From Siphonobacter curvatus (GTDB lineage Bacteria > Bacteroidota > Bacteroidia > Cytophagales > Spirosomataceae), in the NCBI RefSeq assembly GCF_002943425.1, contig NZ_PTRA01000001.1, positions 3,100,001 through 3,164,000 of the forward strand: a stretch of 64,000 nucleotides of DNA, written 5' to 3'. Under the pieces are notes generated by a model. That model made no database searches and was not told the DNA's origin. It worked only from the letters and a program-made list of their open reading frames with translations. A program made the position numbers and the translations under genes. Position 1 is the first letter of the stretch. Every line of letters begins with the position of its first letter. This document shows, piece by piece, positions 37,901 to 46,639 of the stretch.

Positions 37901-38632
37901 TTACGTAAACAATAATTTCAGCGTAGCAATGAACAAGCCCAAAGCCAGGGCATAACGCAGGGTGGGCACGTTGAAACGACGGGCTCCGGCGTAACCGCCC
38001 AATAAGCCTCCCACAAAAGCAAAAGCCAGCCAGTACAAAGTCTGTTGATCAGGTACGTAACCTTTCGTCAGTAACTTCGACAGTCCTGATACGGAATTCA
38101 CGAAAATGAATAAAGCCGAGATCGCTGCGGTTTCCTTTAGTTTGGCCCAGTTCATCAGCAATAGTACCGGACTTAAAATAATTCCCCCGCCAATACCAAG
38201 CATCCCCGAGAGTAGTCCAATAACTGCCCCTACGGCTAATCCACCCAGTAACGGAATGGGTGTCGTCGGATCTTCCGTAGTTTTGGGTCGCCAGAGAATG
38301 CGGCCAATGGCCAGAATCAGACATACGCCCAATAACTGTTTATACAACCCGGCACTCAGGGGTATGCCCGCCCCCACAAAGGCCATCGGTACGCTGGCCA
38401 GAGCGAAAGGCCAGAATTTCGGCCAGCTAAAGTGCCCGCTCCGATAAAATTGCAGGAAAGAGGACATCGATACAAACAGATTCAGTACCAGTGCGGAAGA
38501 CTTCATCAATTCGGGCTGCGTACCGAAGATAGCCAGTACGGCCAAATACCCACTTGCTCCACCATGCCCTACCGAAGCATACAAAAAGGCCACAATGCCA
38601 ATGGCCAGCATAATTATTACTTCTGTATTCAT
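37901..38632 (-). CDS. Sulfite exporter TauE/SafE family permease
   Basis: The 243-residue protein is almost entirely hydrophobic with about eight membrane helices. It has the TauE/SafE (DUF81) signatures YASVGHGGASGYLA at the start and LLSGMLGIGGGIILSPVLL in the middle, the two halves of an internal duplication. Family members export sulfite, sulfoacetate or other organic anions across the inner membrane. Being next to molybdopterin genes may be chance or reflect a molybdo-enzyme for sulfite; the enzyme itself is not here. Confidence 0.88.
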   Translation of the reverse strand: MNTEVIIMLAIGIVAFLYASVGHGGASGYLAVLAIFGTQPELMKSSALVLNLFVSMSSFLQFYRSGHFSWPKFWPFALASVPMAFVGAGIPLSAGLYKQLLGVCLILAIGRILWRPKTTEDPTTPIPLLGGLAVGAVIGLLSGMLGIGGGIILSPVLLLMNWAKLKETAAISALFIFVNSVSGLSKLLTKGYVPDQQTLYWLAFAFVGGLLGGYAGARRFNVPTLRYALALGLFIATLKLLFT

Positions 38633-38781
38633 ACGACCTGAGCTAGTACGATCGGAACGTTAAAAGGGCGTTGGCAAGCATTTAACGTTTGGTACAATTT
38701 TAGTTTTAAAACAAAAGATGCTTTGCCCCGATTCTTTTAAAAAGTTAGCGGCACCCCTTACGTGGGACAACCCCTATATTG

Positions 38782-38789
38782 TACTTTTG
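38782..38789 (+). promoter_or_regulatory. Bacteroidota -7 box for the ferredoxin gene
   Basis: TACTTTTG matches TAnnTTTG and lies 20 bp before the ATG, predicting a leader of about 14 nt. No -33 element is obvious. Confidence 0.45.
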
Positions 38790-38809
38790 TTTTTTAGCAC
38801 TTATAAGTA

Positions 38810-39079
38810 ATGAAACCACTACACGATACTTGTCCCTGGATGATTTTGATCTGCGAAGGTAGCAAATGCAGTCGTCGCCAGGATGATTTACGTCGAACCT
38901 TCAAGCATGAATTGAAAGAACGAGGATTGAAAAAACACGTAGAACTAGTCGAGATGGACTGTACCAGCCGCTGTAAGCAGGGACCCATCGTGGCCATCCA
39001 ACCCAGTAACCTCTGGTTGGGCGAAGTACACGAGTCTAACGTTCCCCGTATTCTGGATGAAATGTTTCGGGAAGAATAA
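38810..39079 (+). CDS. Thioredoxin-like (2Fe-2S) ferredoxin domain protein
   Basis: The 89-residue protein has the C-x4-C (CEGSKC) and C-x3-C (CTSRC) pairs expected for the thioredoxin-like 2Fe-2S ferredoxin fold related to the NuoE/HoxE cluster domain. It should act in electron transfer, or as a sulfur/metal chaperone; partner unknown. It has no signal and stands alone. Confidence 0.8.
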   Translation: MKPLHDTCPWMILICEGSKCSRRQDDLRRTFKHELKERGLKKHVELVEMDCTSRCKQGPIVAIQPSNLWLGEVHESNVPRILDEMFREE

Positions 39080-39465
39080 AACAGACTTCGGTCGTAACTA
39101 GAAAGTAGCGTGCGGTTTTTCCTTAAATAGATGAAACGATTACCCCCATTATTTAACTAAACTACCGATTTTCCCAATCTTACTTGGAAAGCTCCCTGCG
39201 TTTGAGCTGCCTCAACCTTCATCCCCTCATCTAATCTTTTTTCTCTAGTCCTCCTTCACTGGCAAGGTCTTTTTCCAACTATCTTTTTATGAATGGTTAG
39301 CGACGAGAACCCAGAAACGGGTTTTCTCAGCAACCTCACCAATAGCTTTAATCCCTTAGTTTCCTTTTTCTTTATACGGCTGATTTACTGGACATACCAG
39401 TTTAGTGATTAGTTCGTTTTTTAAGCTATCTTTAGAAGCTTGGATAACCCATTTACCGCCGATCT
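39080..39465. other. Intergenic region without a gene
   Basis: About 390 bp between the ferredoxin and AsmA-like genes hold no convincing frame. The T/C-rich sequence contains an imperfect hairpin at about 39304-39328 (GAGAACCC / GGGTTTTCTC). No tRNA or repeat is seen. Confidence 0.5.
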
Positions 39466-39473
39466 TATCTTTG
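39466..39473 (+). promoter_or_regulatory. Bacteroidota -7 box immediately before the AsmA-like ATG
   Basis: TATCTTTG matches TAnnTTTG exactly and ends 6 bp before the preferred ATG at 39480. Transcription would start at or next to the start codon, i.e. a leaderless mRNA, or else translation starts further in. A TTG at 39440-39442 lies 23 bp upstream. Confidence 0.5.
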
Positions 39474-39479
39474 TTACGT

Positions 39480-41987
39480 ATGAATTTCCATCACTTCCGA
39501 CGCTTATCCTTACGCTTGCTTATTCTTTGCCTGTTGCTGGGAGTGGGATTGATGACTGTGATTTATGCGTACCGGGATCGGCTTTTCCGGCAGATCAATC
39601 ATCAGATCAGTAACCAGATTCGGGGTAATTTTCATGCGGATAACTTTCGCGTTATTTTCTGGGAAGAAGCCACTCCCGGCTTGACGATCATTCTTCAGAA
39701 TGTACGACTGGAGGACGACCGTCACGACCAGCACCATACTGATTTTCTCAACGTTAGAGAAGTACGGGTTCGACTGAGCCTGATTGATTTGTTCCGTCGA
39801 CAGGTACAAATCAAACACATCCGGGTGATTGACGGGTCGGTGACGGCTTTTCGGGATGAAACTGGATACGCCAACTGGAGTTTATTTGAATCGGATAGCC
39901 TTACCCGCTCCATTCGCAAAAAGAAAAACCCGAACGGATTTTTAGTGGACATTAAGAAAGTCCGGCTGGAAAATGTTCAGGTGCATTTCAGTGATTCCCT
40001 CCGTCATAAATGGTACGGCGGTTTGTTCCGGGATGTAGAATGTCAAATCTCCCGGGATGGCAATCGCATCAAAGCCCGCATCCGGGGTCCGCTGCATTTG
40101 GATGGGCTCGCCTTTAACTCCTCCAAAGGAAGTTTTGGTACGAATCAGGAAACGGATCTTAAACTTAACGTTCAGCTTGATACGGCCCGGAAACTGCTTA
40201 CGCTAGAACCTTCTCGACTGGTTTTCGAAAAGAAAGATACGTTACACGCCCACGGGCATTTCCAATTCCATACCCGACGGCCCCCGGACCTTAATCTGTT
40301 CCTCCGGGTACAGGGGTTGGCTTTTTCCAAGACGCTGGATTTAATGCCTCGAAAGCTAGCCGTTGCTTTAGGGAAATTTAAGTACTATCCTGATATTAAA
40401 AAAGCGAACATACGCATTAGCGGTTCAACGGCTCCCGGTTCGGAGCCTCATCTGGATATTCGCTTTGCTTCTGGCCCCGCCCGGATGGAATCCGTACTGG
40501 GTTTATTGACGAATTTGCGGGTAGAAGGTTATTTTACCAACCATCTCGACCCAAAACTAGAAGCGGGTGATGCCAATTCTCGGATACTCTTCAGTCATTA
40601 TTCCGCTGACTGGGACGATGCTTTACCCGTCAGCGGCCGGATGGTACTGCATAACCTGCAGCACACACGAGCCTTTCTAACCACTACTGTAGATACGGAT
40701 TTGTCTACGCTCAACGAGACGCTCAATGCGACCAGTTACACTCTGAACGGCGGCAAATTGCGATTAAACGCACAGTACCGGGGACGGGTTGTGAATGTCT
40801 TTGACCCCAAAACGGGCGAACTGGCGGGTTTGTTACGCGGTAACCTGATTGTAGAAGATGGTCAGTTCCGATACCTTACCAGACATCTCAATTTTGACCA
40901 GTTAAACGTCCATGCGGTGTTTAATGAACGCGATTTGGTGGTAAAGCAAATCCAGACCCGGTTGAATACCAGCCCCATCACCATCCGTGGAACCATCAAA
41001 AAGTTAATTCCTTTTCTGACTTCTCCCCATACGCGTCTGTACGCCAAAGCCGAAATTTTCTCACCCAATCTGAATTTCAACGCGACCCAGTTTATGCCTC
41101 GTTCGCGTAAATCGTCGCCCCGTTTACGGGAAAAAGCTCGTCGGGATCTGATTGCCAAAGTAGATCGGGTGATTGACCAGTTGGAAACCGATGTAACCGT
41201 AAGTTTCAACAAGTTTCAATACCGGCATTTCAAAGCCTCGCAGGTGAAAGGTGAAATGTTGATTACGCAACGGAAATTACAGATCAAGAACTTGGCCATG
41301 AATGCCTTCCAGGGCAATTTCAATTTCTCAGGTCAGGTAGATTACATCCGTAATAATCCTTCCCGAGTGAATGTGGCCTGTGTACTCAAAAATAACAACG
41401 TTTCGGAGCTATTCCGGGCTTTTGATAATTTCCAGCAAACGACTATTACCCATCAGAATATTCGTGGATTGTTAAATTCGGAAGGAAAAATCAGTGTGAA
41501 ATTGCGGCCTGATTATACACTGATTCCGGGTACGTTCGATGGTTATTTGAACTTCAATTTACGAAACGGTGAACTCATCGATTTTAAACCGATTAAAGGA
41601 ATTCAGCGGTTCATTTTCAGAAATCGAAACTTTGATCATATTCGTTTTGCAACCCTTTCCAATCAGTTCCGCTTTAAAGGACGCGAAATCGAAATGGACA
41701 AAATGGGTATTGAATCGACCGCTCTTACACTCTTCGTAGGGGGCACGTATAGCTTTGGTAATCAAACGGACCTGTACGTACAAATTCCGCTCGCTAACCT
41801 TCGGAAACGGGATAAGGATTACGAGCTGGCCCGTCTAAACACCAAAGAAGCTCAGGGTTGGACGCTCAATCTGCGGGCGAAAGACGAAGGCAATGAGACC
41901 AAAATTCGGCTGGATCTAGGACAAAAAGTGCGGCAACGTAAAGCCAAACGTCAGCAACTGGGCAACGAAACGGTAGATCTTCGTTAA
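39480..41987 (+). CDS. AsmA-like large envelope protein
   Basis: The 835-residue protein has one N-terminal membrane anchor (RLLILCLLLGVGLMTVIYA) and a long beta-rich periplasmic part typical of AsmA/YhdP/TamB-like proteins, including ITIRGTIKKLI in the middle and the C-terminal DUF3971/AsmA_2-like region (FKGREIEMDKMGIES..LFVGGTYSFGNQTDLYVQIPL). Such proteins bridge inner and outer membrane and are implicated in phospholipid transport. The frame is open from 39405, but the ATG at 39480 gives a proper signal anchor and lies right after a promoter box. The isomerase gene follows after 62 bp. Confidence 0.8.
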   Translation: MNFHHFRRLSLRLLILCLLLGVGLMTVIYAYRDRLFRQINHQISNQIRGNFHADNFRVIFWEEATPGLTIILQNVRLEDDRHDQHHTDFLNVREVRVRLSLIDLFRRQVQIKHIRVIDGSVTAFRDETGYANWSLFESDSLTRSIRKKKNPNGFLVDIKKVRLENVQVHFSDSLRHKWYGGLFRDVECQISRDGNRIKARIRGPLHLDGLAFNSSKGSFGTNQETDLKLNVQLDTARKLLTLEPSRLVFEKKDTLHAHGHFQFHTRRPPDLNLFLRVQGLAFSKTLDLMPRKLAVALGKFKYYPDIKKANIRISGSTAPGSEPHLDIRFASGPARMESVLGLLTNLRVEGYFTNHLDPKLEAGDANSRILFSHYSADWDDALPVSGRMVLHNLQHTRAFLTTTVDTDLSTLNETLNATSYTLNGGKLRLNAQYRGRVVNVFDPKTGELAGLLRGNLIVEDGQFRYLTRHLNFDQLNVHAVFNERDLVVKQIQTRLNTSPITIRGTIKKLIPFLTSPHTRLYAKAEIFSPNLNFNATQFMPRSRKSSPRLREKARRDLIAKVDRVIDQLETDVTVSFNKFQYRHFKASQVKGEMLITQRKLQIKNLAMNAFQGNFNFSGQVDYIRNNPSRVNVACVLKNNNVSELFRAFDNFQQTTITHQNIRGLLNSEGKISVKLRPDYTLIPGTFDGYLNFNLRNGELIDFKPIKGIQRFIFRNRNFDHIRFATLSNQFRFKGREIEMDKMGIESTALTLFVGGTYSFGNQTDLYVQIPLANLRKRDKDYELARLNTKEAQGWTLNLRAKDEGNETKIRLDLGQKVRQRKAKRQQLGNETVDLR

Positions 41988-42049
41988 AACCGGATTACCT
42001 TTCAGGGGAAAAAGGAGCTTTTACCGTCTCTTTCTAAACTCTGAACCGT

Positions 42050-42967
42050 ATGAAATCTTCACTTTCCCGTCGGGCTTTTCTCCAGCAGGCAGGCTTGCTC
42101 ACTTCGGCTACGCTTTTAAGTAGTACGGAGCTTTGGGCGGCTAAAAAATCAGGCTTACAAATTGGGTATTCCGCTATTACCTGGGGCGGAAAAGACACAG
42201 ACGCCATCCGTGATATTGCTTCCCTGGGCTTTAAGGGTATTCAACTACGGGCGAATGCGTTTGGTCCGTACCGAAACAAACCTTCCGAGCTCAAAGCATT
42301 ACTGGATGACAATCACCTCAAACTGGTTATGTTTTCGAGCGGAAACGTAGAAATCGACCCGGATAAGGAAGAGAGTACCATCAATATGCACGTAGCTCAC
42401 GCCAGTTTTGTGAAAGCTCTGGGCGGAACGAGCATTCAGCTGACGAATAATGTTCGTCCGAAAGATCGGCAACCCACGCCGGAAGAACTTAAGCGACTGG
42501 CTCAGGTGATGAACGAAATTGGGAAGCAAACGGCCGATTTAGGCATTCAAACCGCCTATCATAACCACATGCACCAACTCGGGGAAACACCGGAGGAAGT
42601 GGATATCATTGTTCAGGAGATGAACCCCAAGTATGTGAAGCTCTTGCTCGACGTAGCTCACTATCACCAGGGCGGTGGCGATCCGGCCAAGGCCATCCAT
42701 CAGTACAAAGACCGAATTCACGCCCTGCATTTAAAAGACGTTCGCAGTCCCCTACCCGACAACACGAATCCCAAATCATACAAGTTTGTCGAGCTTGGCC
42801 AGGGCAACGTCAACTTACCTGCCGTATTCAAAGCCCTCGACGACATTAAGTTTAAGGGTTGGGGAATTATCGAACTCGATGGCGTACCCGACACCGGCAA
42901 AACGGCTCTGTCGTGTGCGGAAACCAGCAAGAAATTTCTTCTCGATCAGAAAATCTTGATGAGCTGA
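42050..42967 (+). CDS. Tat-exported sugar phosphate isomerase/epimerase (TIM barrel)
   Basis: The 305-residue protein starts with a twin-arginine signal (SRRAFLQQ, then a hydrophobic stretch to LWAA) and so should be folded and cofactor-loaded before export. The AP_endonuc_2/xylose-isomerase-like TIM barrel shows metal-ligand positions in TAYHNHMHQLGE, LLLDVAHYHQGGG, IHALHLKDV and GIIELDG. Members isomerise or epimerise sugars, or in keto-glycoside pathways act on 3-keto sugars. It begins a same-strand run with the DUF1080 and Gfo/Idh genes, all exported. Confidence 0.88.
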   Translation: MKSSLSRRAFLQQAGLLTSATLLSSTELWAAKKSGLQIGYSAITWGGKDTDAIRDIASLGFKGIQLRANAFGPYRNKPSELKALLDDNHLKLVMFSSGNVEIDPDKEESTINMHVAHASFVKALGGTSIQLTNNVRPKDRQPTPEELKRLAQVMNEIGKQTADLGIQTAYHNHMHQLGETPEEVDIIVQEMNPKYVKLLLDVAHYHQGGGDPAKAIHQYKDRIHALHLKDVRSPLPDNTNPKSYKFVELGQGNVNLPAVFKALDDIKFKGWGIIELDGVPDTGKTALSCAETSKKFLLDQKILMS

Positions 42968-43108
42968 TTCGGGCCGTACGACACGTTTCGAAGGAATCCT
43001 TTCGCTTTTACAGGGTAATGCTTAAAAAAGAGGTCTTTTACTGGAAGCTCTTCGTAAACTGGATACACGAAAAGTATTTCTGCCTTACTAATCATTAAAC
43101 AAGTCTGT

Positions 43109-44545
43109 ATGAAACGATTACCTTTACTACTGGTCGTCTGGTCTTTTGCCGGGCTTACCAGTGCCACACCACCGCAAGGGAAAGGCTCCTGGAAGAGTCT
43201 TTTCGACGGTAAAAGCCTGAAGGGCTGGAAAGTGGCCGAAGGCTCTGCTTCCGGAAAAGCCCGGTATGAAATTAAAAACGGTGAGATTATCGGCATTTCA
43301 CAAACCAATACCGCTAATACCTTCTTACTCACCGAGCAACAATACGGAGATTTTATTTTTGAGTGCGACGTTAAGGTAGACAACTCCCTGAATTCCGGTA
43401 TTCAGTTCCGCAGCCTGCAACGCGAAAACGATGGTCGCGTATACGGCTATCAGATGGAGATTGACCCCTCGGATCGTAGCTGGAGTGGCGGTATTTATGA
43501 TGAAGCCCGTCGGGGCTGGCTGGCCATGCCCACGAATTACGAGGCGGGAAAAAAGGCCTTTAAACGGGGCGAATGGAATAAGTACCGTATTGAAGCGATT
43601 GGCAATTCATTACGCACGTTCGTTAATGGCATTCCCGTTTCAAACGTCGTCGATGACCAAACGCTGAAAGGGTACATTGCTCTACAGGTACACAGCATTG
43701 GCAAAGACGCCAGTAAGGAAGGGAAAACCATCCAGTGGAAAAATATTCGTATTCAAACCGAAAACCTTCAACCTTCTCCCGTCGATCAGGCTCCGGTCGT
43801 GAATCTGGTTCCTAATACACTGACGGAACAGGAAAAAGCTCAGGGCTTCAAACTGCTTTTTGACGGAAAAACGAGTACGGGCTGGCGAGGTGCTTATAAA
43901 ACCGCCTTCCCCGAAAAGGGCTGGACGATTAAAGATGGCGTACTGAGCGTAGATAAAGGCGATGGAGCTGAAAGTACCAACGGAGGCGACATCGTGACCA
44001 ATGATTCCTACGGAGCTTTTGAACTGACCTTCCAATTTAAACTTACGGAAGGAGCTAACTCGGGTATGAAGTACTTCGTGAAAGAATGGTTACCCTATAC
44101 GCACGAATTCAAGCCCGGCCAAGCGATGACTGTACCCGATGGTTACGTAAAGAAAGGATCCGCCATTGGCCTGGAATTCCAGGTACTGGATGATGCCCGC
44201 CACCCCGACGCTAAACTCGGAGCGGCTGGCAATCGTACTATTGGTTCTTTGTATGACTTGATTCCGGCGGATAAAACGGGAGCGAACAAAGCAGCCGTGA
44301 AGCCGATTGGTGAATGGAATGAAGGCCGGGTCATTGTGTATCCCAACAATCACGTTGAACACTGGCTCAATGGCTTTAAATTAGTGGAGTATGATCGAGG
44401 TTCTCCCTTATTCAAGGCTTTGGTGGAACGCTCAAAATACGCTTCTTACAAAGGTTTTGGCATGGCTGAAAAAGGTCCCATCCTCATTCAGGATCACGGC
44501 GATGTCGTTAGTTTCCGCAGTATAAAAATTCGTGAACTTAAGTAG
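43109..44545 (+). CDS. Tandem DUF1080 (3-keto-disaccharide hydrolase-like) protein
   Basis: The 478-residue protein has a Sec signal (about residues 1-20) and two DUF1080 (PF06439) jelly-roll domains. The first begins WKSLFDGKSLKGWKV (about residue 30) with NSGIQFRS and a YGYQMEIDPS segment; the second begins FKLLFDGKTSTGWRG (about residue 248) with NSGMKYFVKE and IGLEFQVLDD. DUF1080 enzymes cleave 3-keto-glycosides and bind calcium. Most family members have a single domain of about 200 residues, so the fusion is notable. It lies between genes for a TIM-barrel isomerase and a Gfo/Idh oxidoreductase. Confidence 0.88.
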   Translation: MKRLPLLLVVWSFAGLTSATPPQGKGSWKSLFDGKSLKGWKVAEGSASGKARYEIKNGEIIGISQTNTANTFLLTEQQYGDFIFECDVKVDNSLNSGIQFRSLQRENDGRVYGYQMEIDPSDRSWSGGIYDEARRGWLAMPTNYEAGKKAFKRGEWNKYRIEAIGNSLRTFVNGIPVSNVVDDQTLKGYIALQVHSIGKDASKEGKTIQWKNIRIQTENLQPSPVDQAPVVNLVPNTLTEQEKAQGFKLLFDGKTSTGWRGAYKTAFPEKGWTIKDGVLSVDKGDGAESTNGGDIVTNDSYGAFELTFQFKLTEGANSGMKYFVKEWLPYTHEFKPGQAMTVPDGYVKKGSAIGLEFQVLDDARHPDAKLGAAGNRTIGSLYDLIPADKTGANKAAVKPIGEWNEGRVIVYPNNHVEHWLNGFKLVEYDRGSPLFKALVERSKYASYKGFGMAEKGPILIQDHGDVVSFRSIKIRELK

Positions 44546-44552
44546 TAGTGAG

Positions 44553-44608
44553 GTTTTGAGTTTAGGGTTTAGCGTTTGGGGAATAACGCTAAACCCTAAA
44601 CTCAAAAC
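44553..44608. repeat. Perfect 24-bp intergenic inverted repeat
   Basis: Arms 44553-44576 and 44585-44608 are perfectly complementary with an 8-nt loop. The left arm contains GAGTTTAGGGTTTAGCG. A degraded third copy (GTAAACTCTAAACC) follows at 44616-44629. It has no T run. The word family recurs at 14753-14903. It lies between the DUF1080 and Gfo/Idh genes, where it might also attenuate read-through. Confidence 0.8.
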
Positions 44609-44657
44609 ACTGACCGTAAACTCTAAACCGCAGCGGCGGACCGCTGAATTCTAACTC

Positions 44658-46007
44658 ATGGAAAACCGTAGGGATTTTCTTCGTAAACTTTCGCTGGCAA
44701 CAGCCGGATCGATGCTGAGCGTAAATGCCATGTCGGCAGCCAGCTACCGCAAAATTGTGGGTGCGAATGACCGCGTACGTGTGGCCTGCGTGGGTTACTC
44801 TGACCGTTTCCGGGCTTCCCACGTACCTCCCTTCAAGGCTTTGGCTAAGGAAATGAACTTCGAAATGGTGGCCGTATCCGACATCTGGAAACGCCGTCGC
44901 GAAGAAGGTAAAGCATTTCTGGAGAAGCAATTAGGTGGTACCATTAAAGATTACCGCAATAATGATGAGCTCTACGATTCCAAATCGGTAGACGCCGTTT
45001 TCATCAGCACAGCCGATTTCCAGCACGCCATTCATACGATCGACGCGGTAAAAGCCGGTTGCGATACCTACACGGAAAAGCCCCTGGCCGAAACCATGGA
45101 AGACGCCCGTGCGGTACTGAAAGCGGTCAAACAATCCGGAAAGATCGTTCAGATTGGCTCGCAACGCCGCAGTGGTGCCAACTACCACGCCGCCGAAGAA
45201 TTCATTAAATCGGGCAAGTTCGGTCCGATTACGATGGTAGAACTGATGTGGAACGTAAACCAGCCGGGTCGCTGGCGTCGTCCGGCCCTGGTCGCTCAGT
45301 GTAAAGAGGAGGATCTGGACTGGAAACGTTACCTACTTAATCGTCCGCACGAAGCGTTTGATCCACGTAAATATCTGGAGTACCGTTTATTCTGGCCCTA
45401 CTCATCAGGCATTCCCGGTCAGTGGATGAGCCACCAGATTGATACGGTACACTGGTTTTCTGGCCTGCCCCACCCCCGTTCGGCTGTCGCCAACGGAGGC
45501 ATTTATCAGTGGAAAGACGGTCGTAAAAACGCCGATACGCTCACCGTGGTCTTCGATTACGGTCCACTAAATGATCCGACGACGGGATTTCAGGTATCTT
45601 TTGCCAGCCGTTTTAGTAACTCAGCCGGCGGTACCAAGGAAATCTATTATTCGAACGGCGGAGAGTTGAATCTGGATACCAATAACATTTCGCCCACTGG
45701 AGGCCTAACGGCCCGCGAAGCCGCTGAGATGAACATGCAGGCGAATCTGTTGGCTTCGGGCAAGCTGGAAGGTCCCCGCGTAGAAACGGGAGCGAATACG
45801 GGTGGCGATCCCCTGACGTTCAATCACATCAAAAACTGGATGGAATGTGTACGCAGCCGTAAAACGCCTAACGCTCCCATCGAAGCCGGTTACCAACACT
45901 CGATTGCTACGATCATGTCGAATGCCGCGTACCGTACAGGACTGCGGGTAACCTTTGATGAGAAAAACCAGGAAGTAATGGCTGGTACTAAAGTTTTCAA
46001 ATATTAG
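44658..46007 (+). CDS. Tat-exported Gfo/Idh/MocA family oxidoreductase
   Basis: The 449-residue protein has a twin-arginine signal (NRRDFLRKLSLATAG). The NAD(P)-binding start is VRVACVGYSDRFRASH, where the usual GxGGRG loop is altered; the EKPLAETMEDA motif of the family is intact, and the C-terminal domain is full length. Exported members oxidise glycosides to 3-keto forms with tightly bound cofactor, in line with Tat export. It lies 112 bp after the DUF1080 gene, with a palindrome in between. Confidence 0.88.
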   Translation: MENRRDFLRKLSLATAGSMLSVNAMSAASYRKIVGANDRVRVACVGYSDRFRASHVPPFKALAKEMNFEMVAVSDIWKRRREEGKAFLEKQLGGTIKDYRNNDELYDSKSVDAVFISTADFQHAIHTIDAVKAGCDTYTEKPLAETMEDARAVLKAVKQSGKIVQIGSQRRSGANYHAAEEFIKSGKFGPITMVELMWNVNQPGRWRRPALVAQCKEEDLDWKRYLLNRPHEAFDPRKYLEYRLFWPYSSGIPGQWMSHQIDTVHWFSGLPHPRSAVANGGIYQWKDGRKNADTLTVVFDYGPLNDPTTGFQVSFASRFSNSAGGTKEIYYSNGGELNLDTNNISPTGGLTAREAAEMNMQANLLASGKLEGPRVETGANTGGDPLTFNHIKNWMECVRSRKTPNAPIEAGYQHSIATIMSNAAYRTGLRVTFDEKNQEVMAGTKVFKY

Positions 46008-46030
46008 TTTGAGTACGTTATCGCATATGG

Positions 46031-46059
46031 AAAAAGCGGCTCTTCTGGGGCCGCTTTTT
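46031..46059. terminator. Bidirectional terminator after the Gfo/Idh gene
   Basis: AAAAAGCGGC (46031-46040) pairs with GCCGCTTTTT (46050-46059), 9-nt loop, then TTGATTTGG. It separates the convergent genes ending at 46007 and 46115. Confidence 0.85.
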
Positions 46060-46114
46060 TGATTTGGAGTAGCAGTTTGAACAGTTCAGTTTACCCAATT
46101 TTCAGCTTATTCTT

Positions 46115-46603
46115 CTAGGTCGCTGCTGCCGTGGTTAGCATCGTCATGTACAAATTAATGGCGTACTGACAGGCCGTCACCAGTTCAAGAGGTACGGTTT
46201 GGTTACCTTCAATCTTTAGTTGGTACTCGTAATTCAGGTTGCTCCAATTATACTTCGGAATGATGAGCATGAGCGTGATTCCTTCGGTATCTTCCAGAAT
46301 AAAGTGATGATTCCATACCCCCCGGCTTTTGAGTAAGTATACCTTTTCGGGACCATCTACGGACAAACGGATGATGATTTGTCCCATCCAGTTAAACACA
46401 ATATCCCCCTGATCGACACCGTCGATAAACACGTCAAATTTGGAAGCCCAGGCATTTTTGGATTTAATCTTCAATTTCCGCTGGTTCACTGCTGCCTGGC
46501 CTACACTCGAAAACCAACTATCATAGGTAAACGTTACTTCAGGATTTTCAGCGTCCGAGTAAATTTCAAATCCTGATTCCACTGACTTAATTAAATAACT
46601 CAT
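46115..46603 (-). CDS. Hypothetical protein, beta-rich
   Basis: The 162-residue protein is not recognised. It has no signal or membrane helix. The sequence alternates hydrophobic and charged residues with many aromatic positions (VTFTYDSWFSSVG, DVFIDGVDQGDIVFNWMGQIII, YNWSNLNYEYQLKI), suggesting a beta-sandwich. It lies 36 bp after the DUF1684 gene on the same strand and may be co-transcribed. Some resemblance to LURP-one-like folds was considered, but no motif supports it. Confidence 0.7.
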   Translation of the reverse strand: MSYLIKSVESGFEIYSDAENPEVTFTYDSWFSSVGQAAVNQRKLKIKSKNAWASKFDVFIDGVDQGDIVFNWMGQIIIRLSVDGPEKVYLLKSRGVWNHHFILEDTEGITLMLIIPKYNWSNLNYEYQLKIEGNQTVPLELVTACQYAINLYMTMLTTAAAT

Positions 46604-46639
46604 CGCATACAGGTATTAACAGTTTCCTAAAATCAATCG

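Noticed and set aside
44561-44600. Telomere-like TTTAGGG repeats
   Set aside because: The words arise from one palindrome, not tandem arrays; bacterial chromosome context makes telomere meaning implausible.
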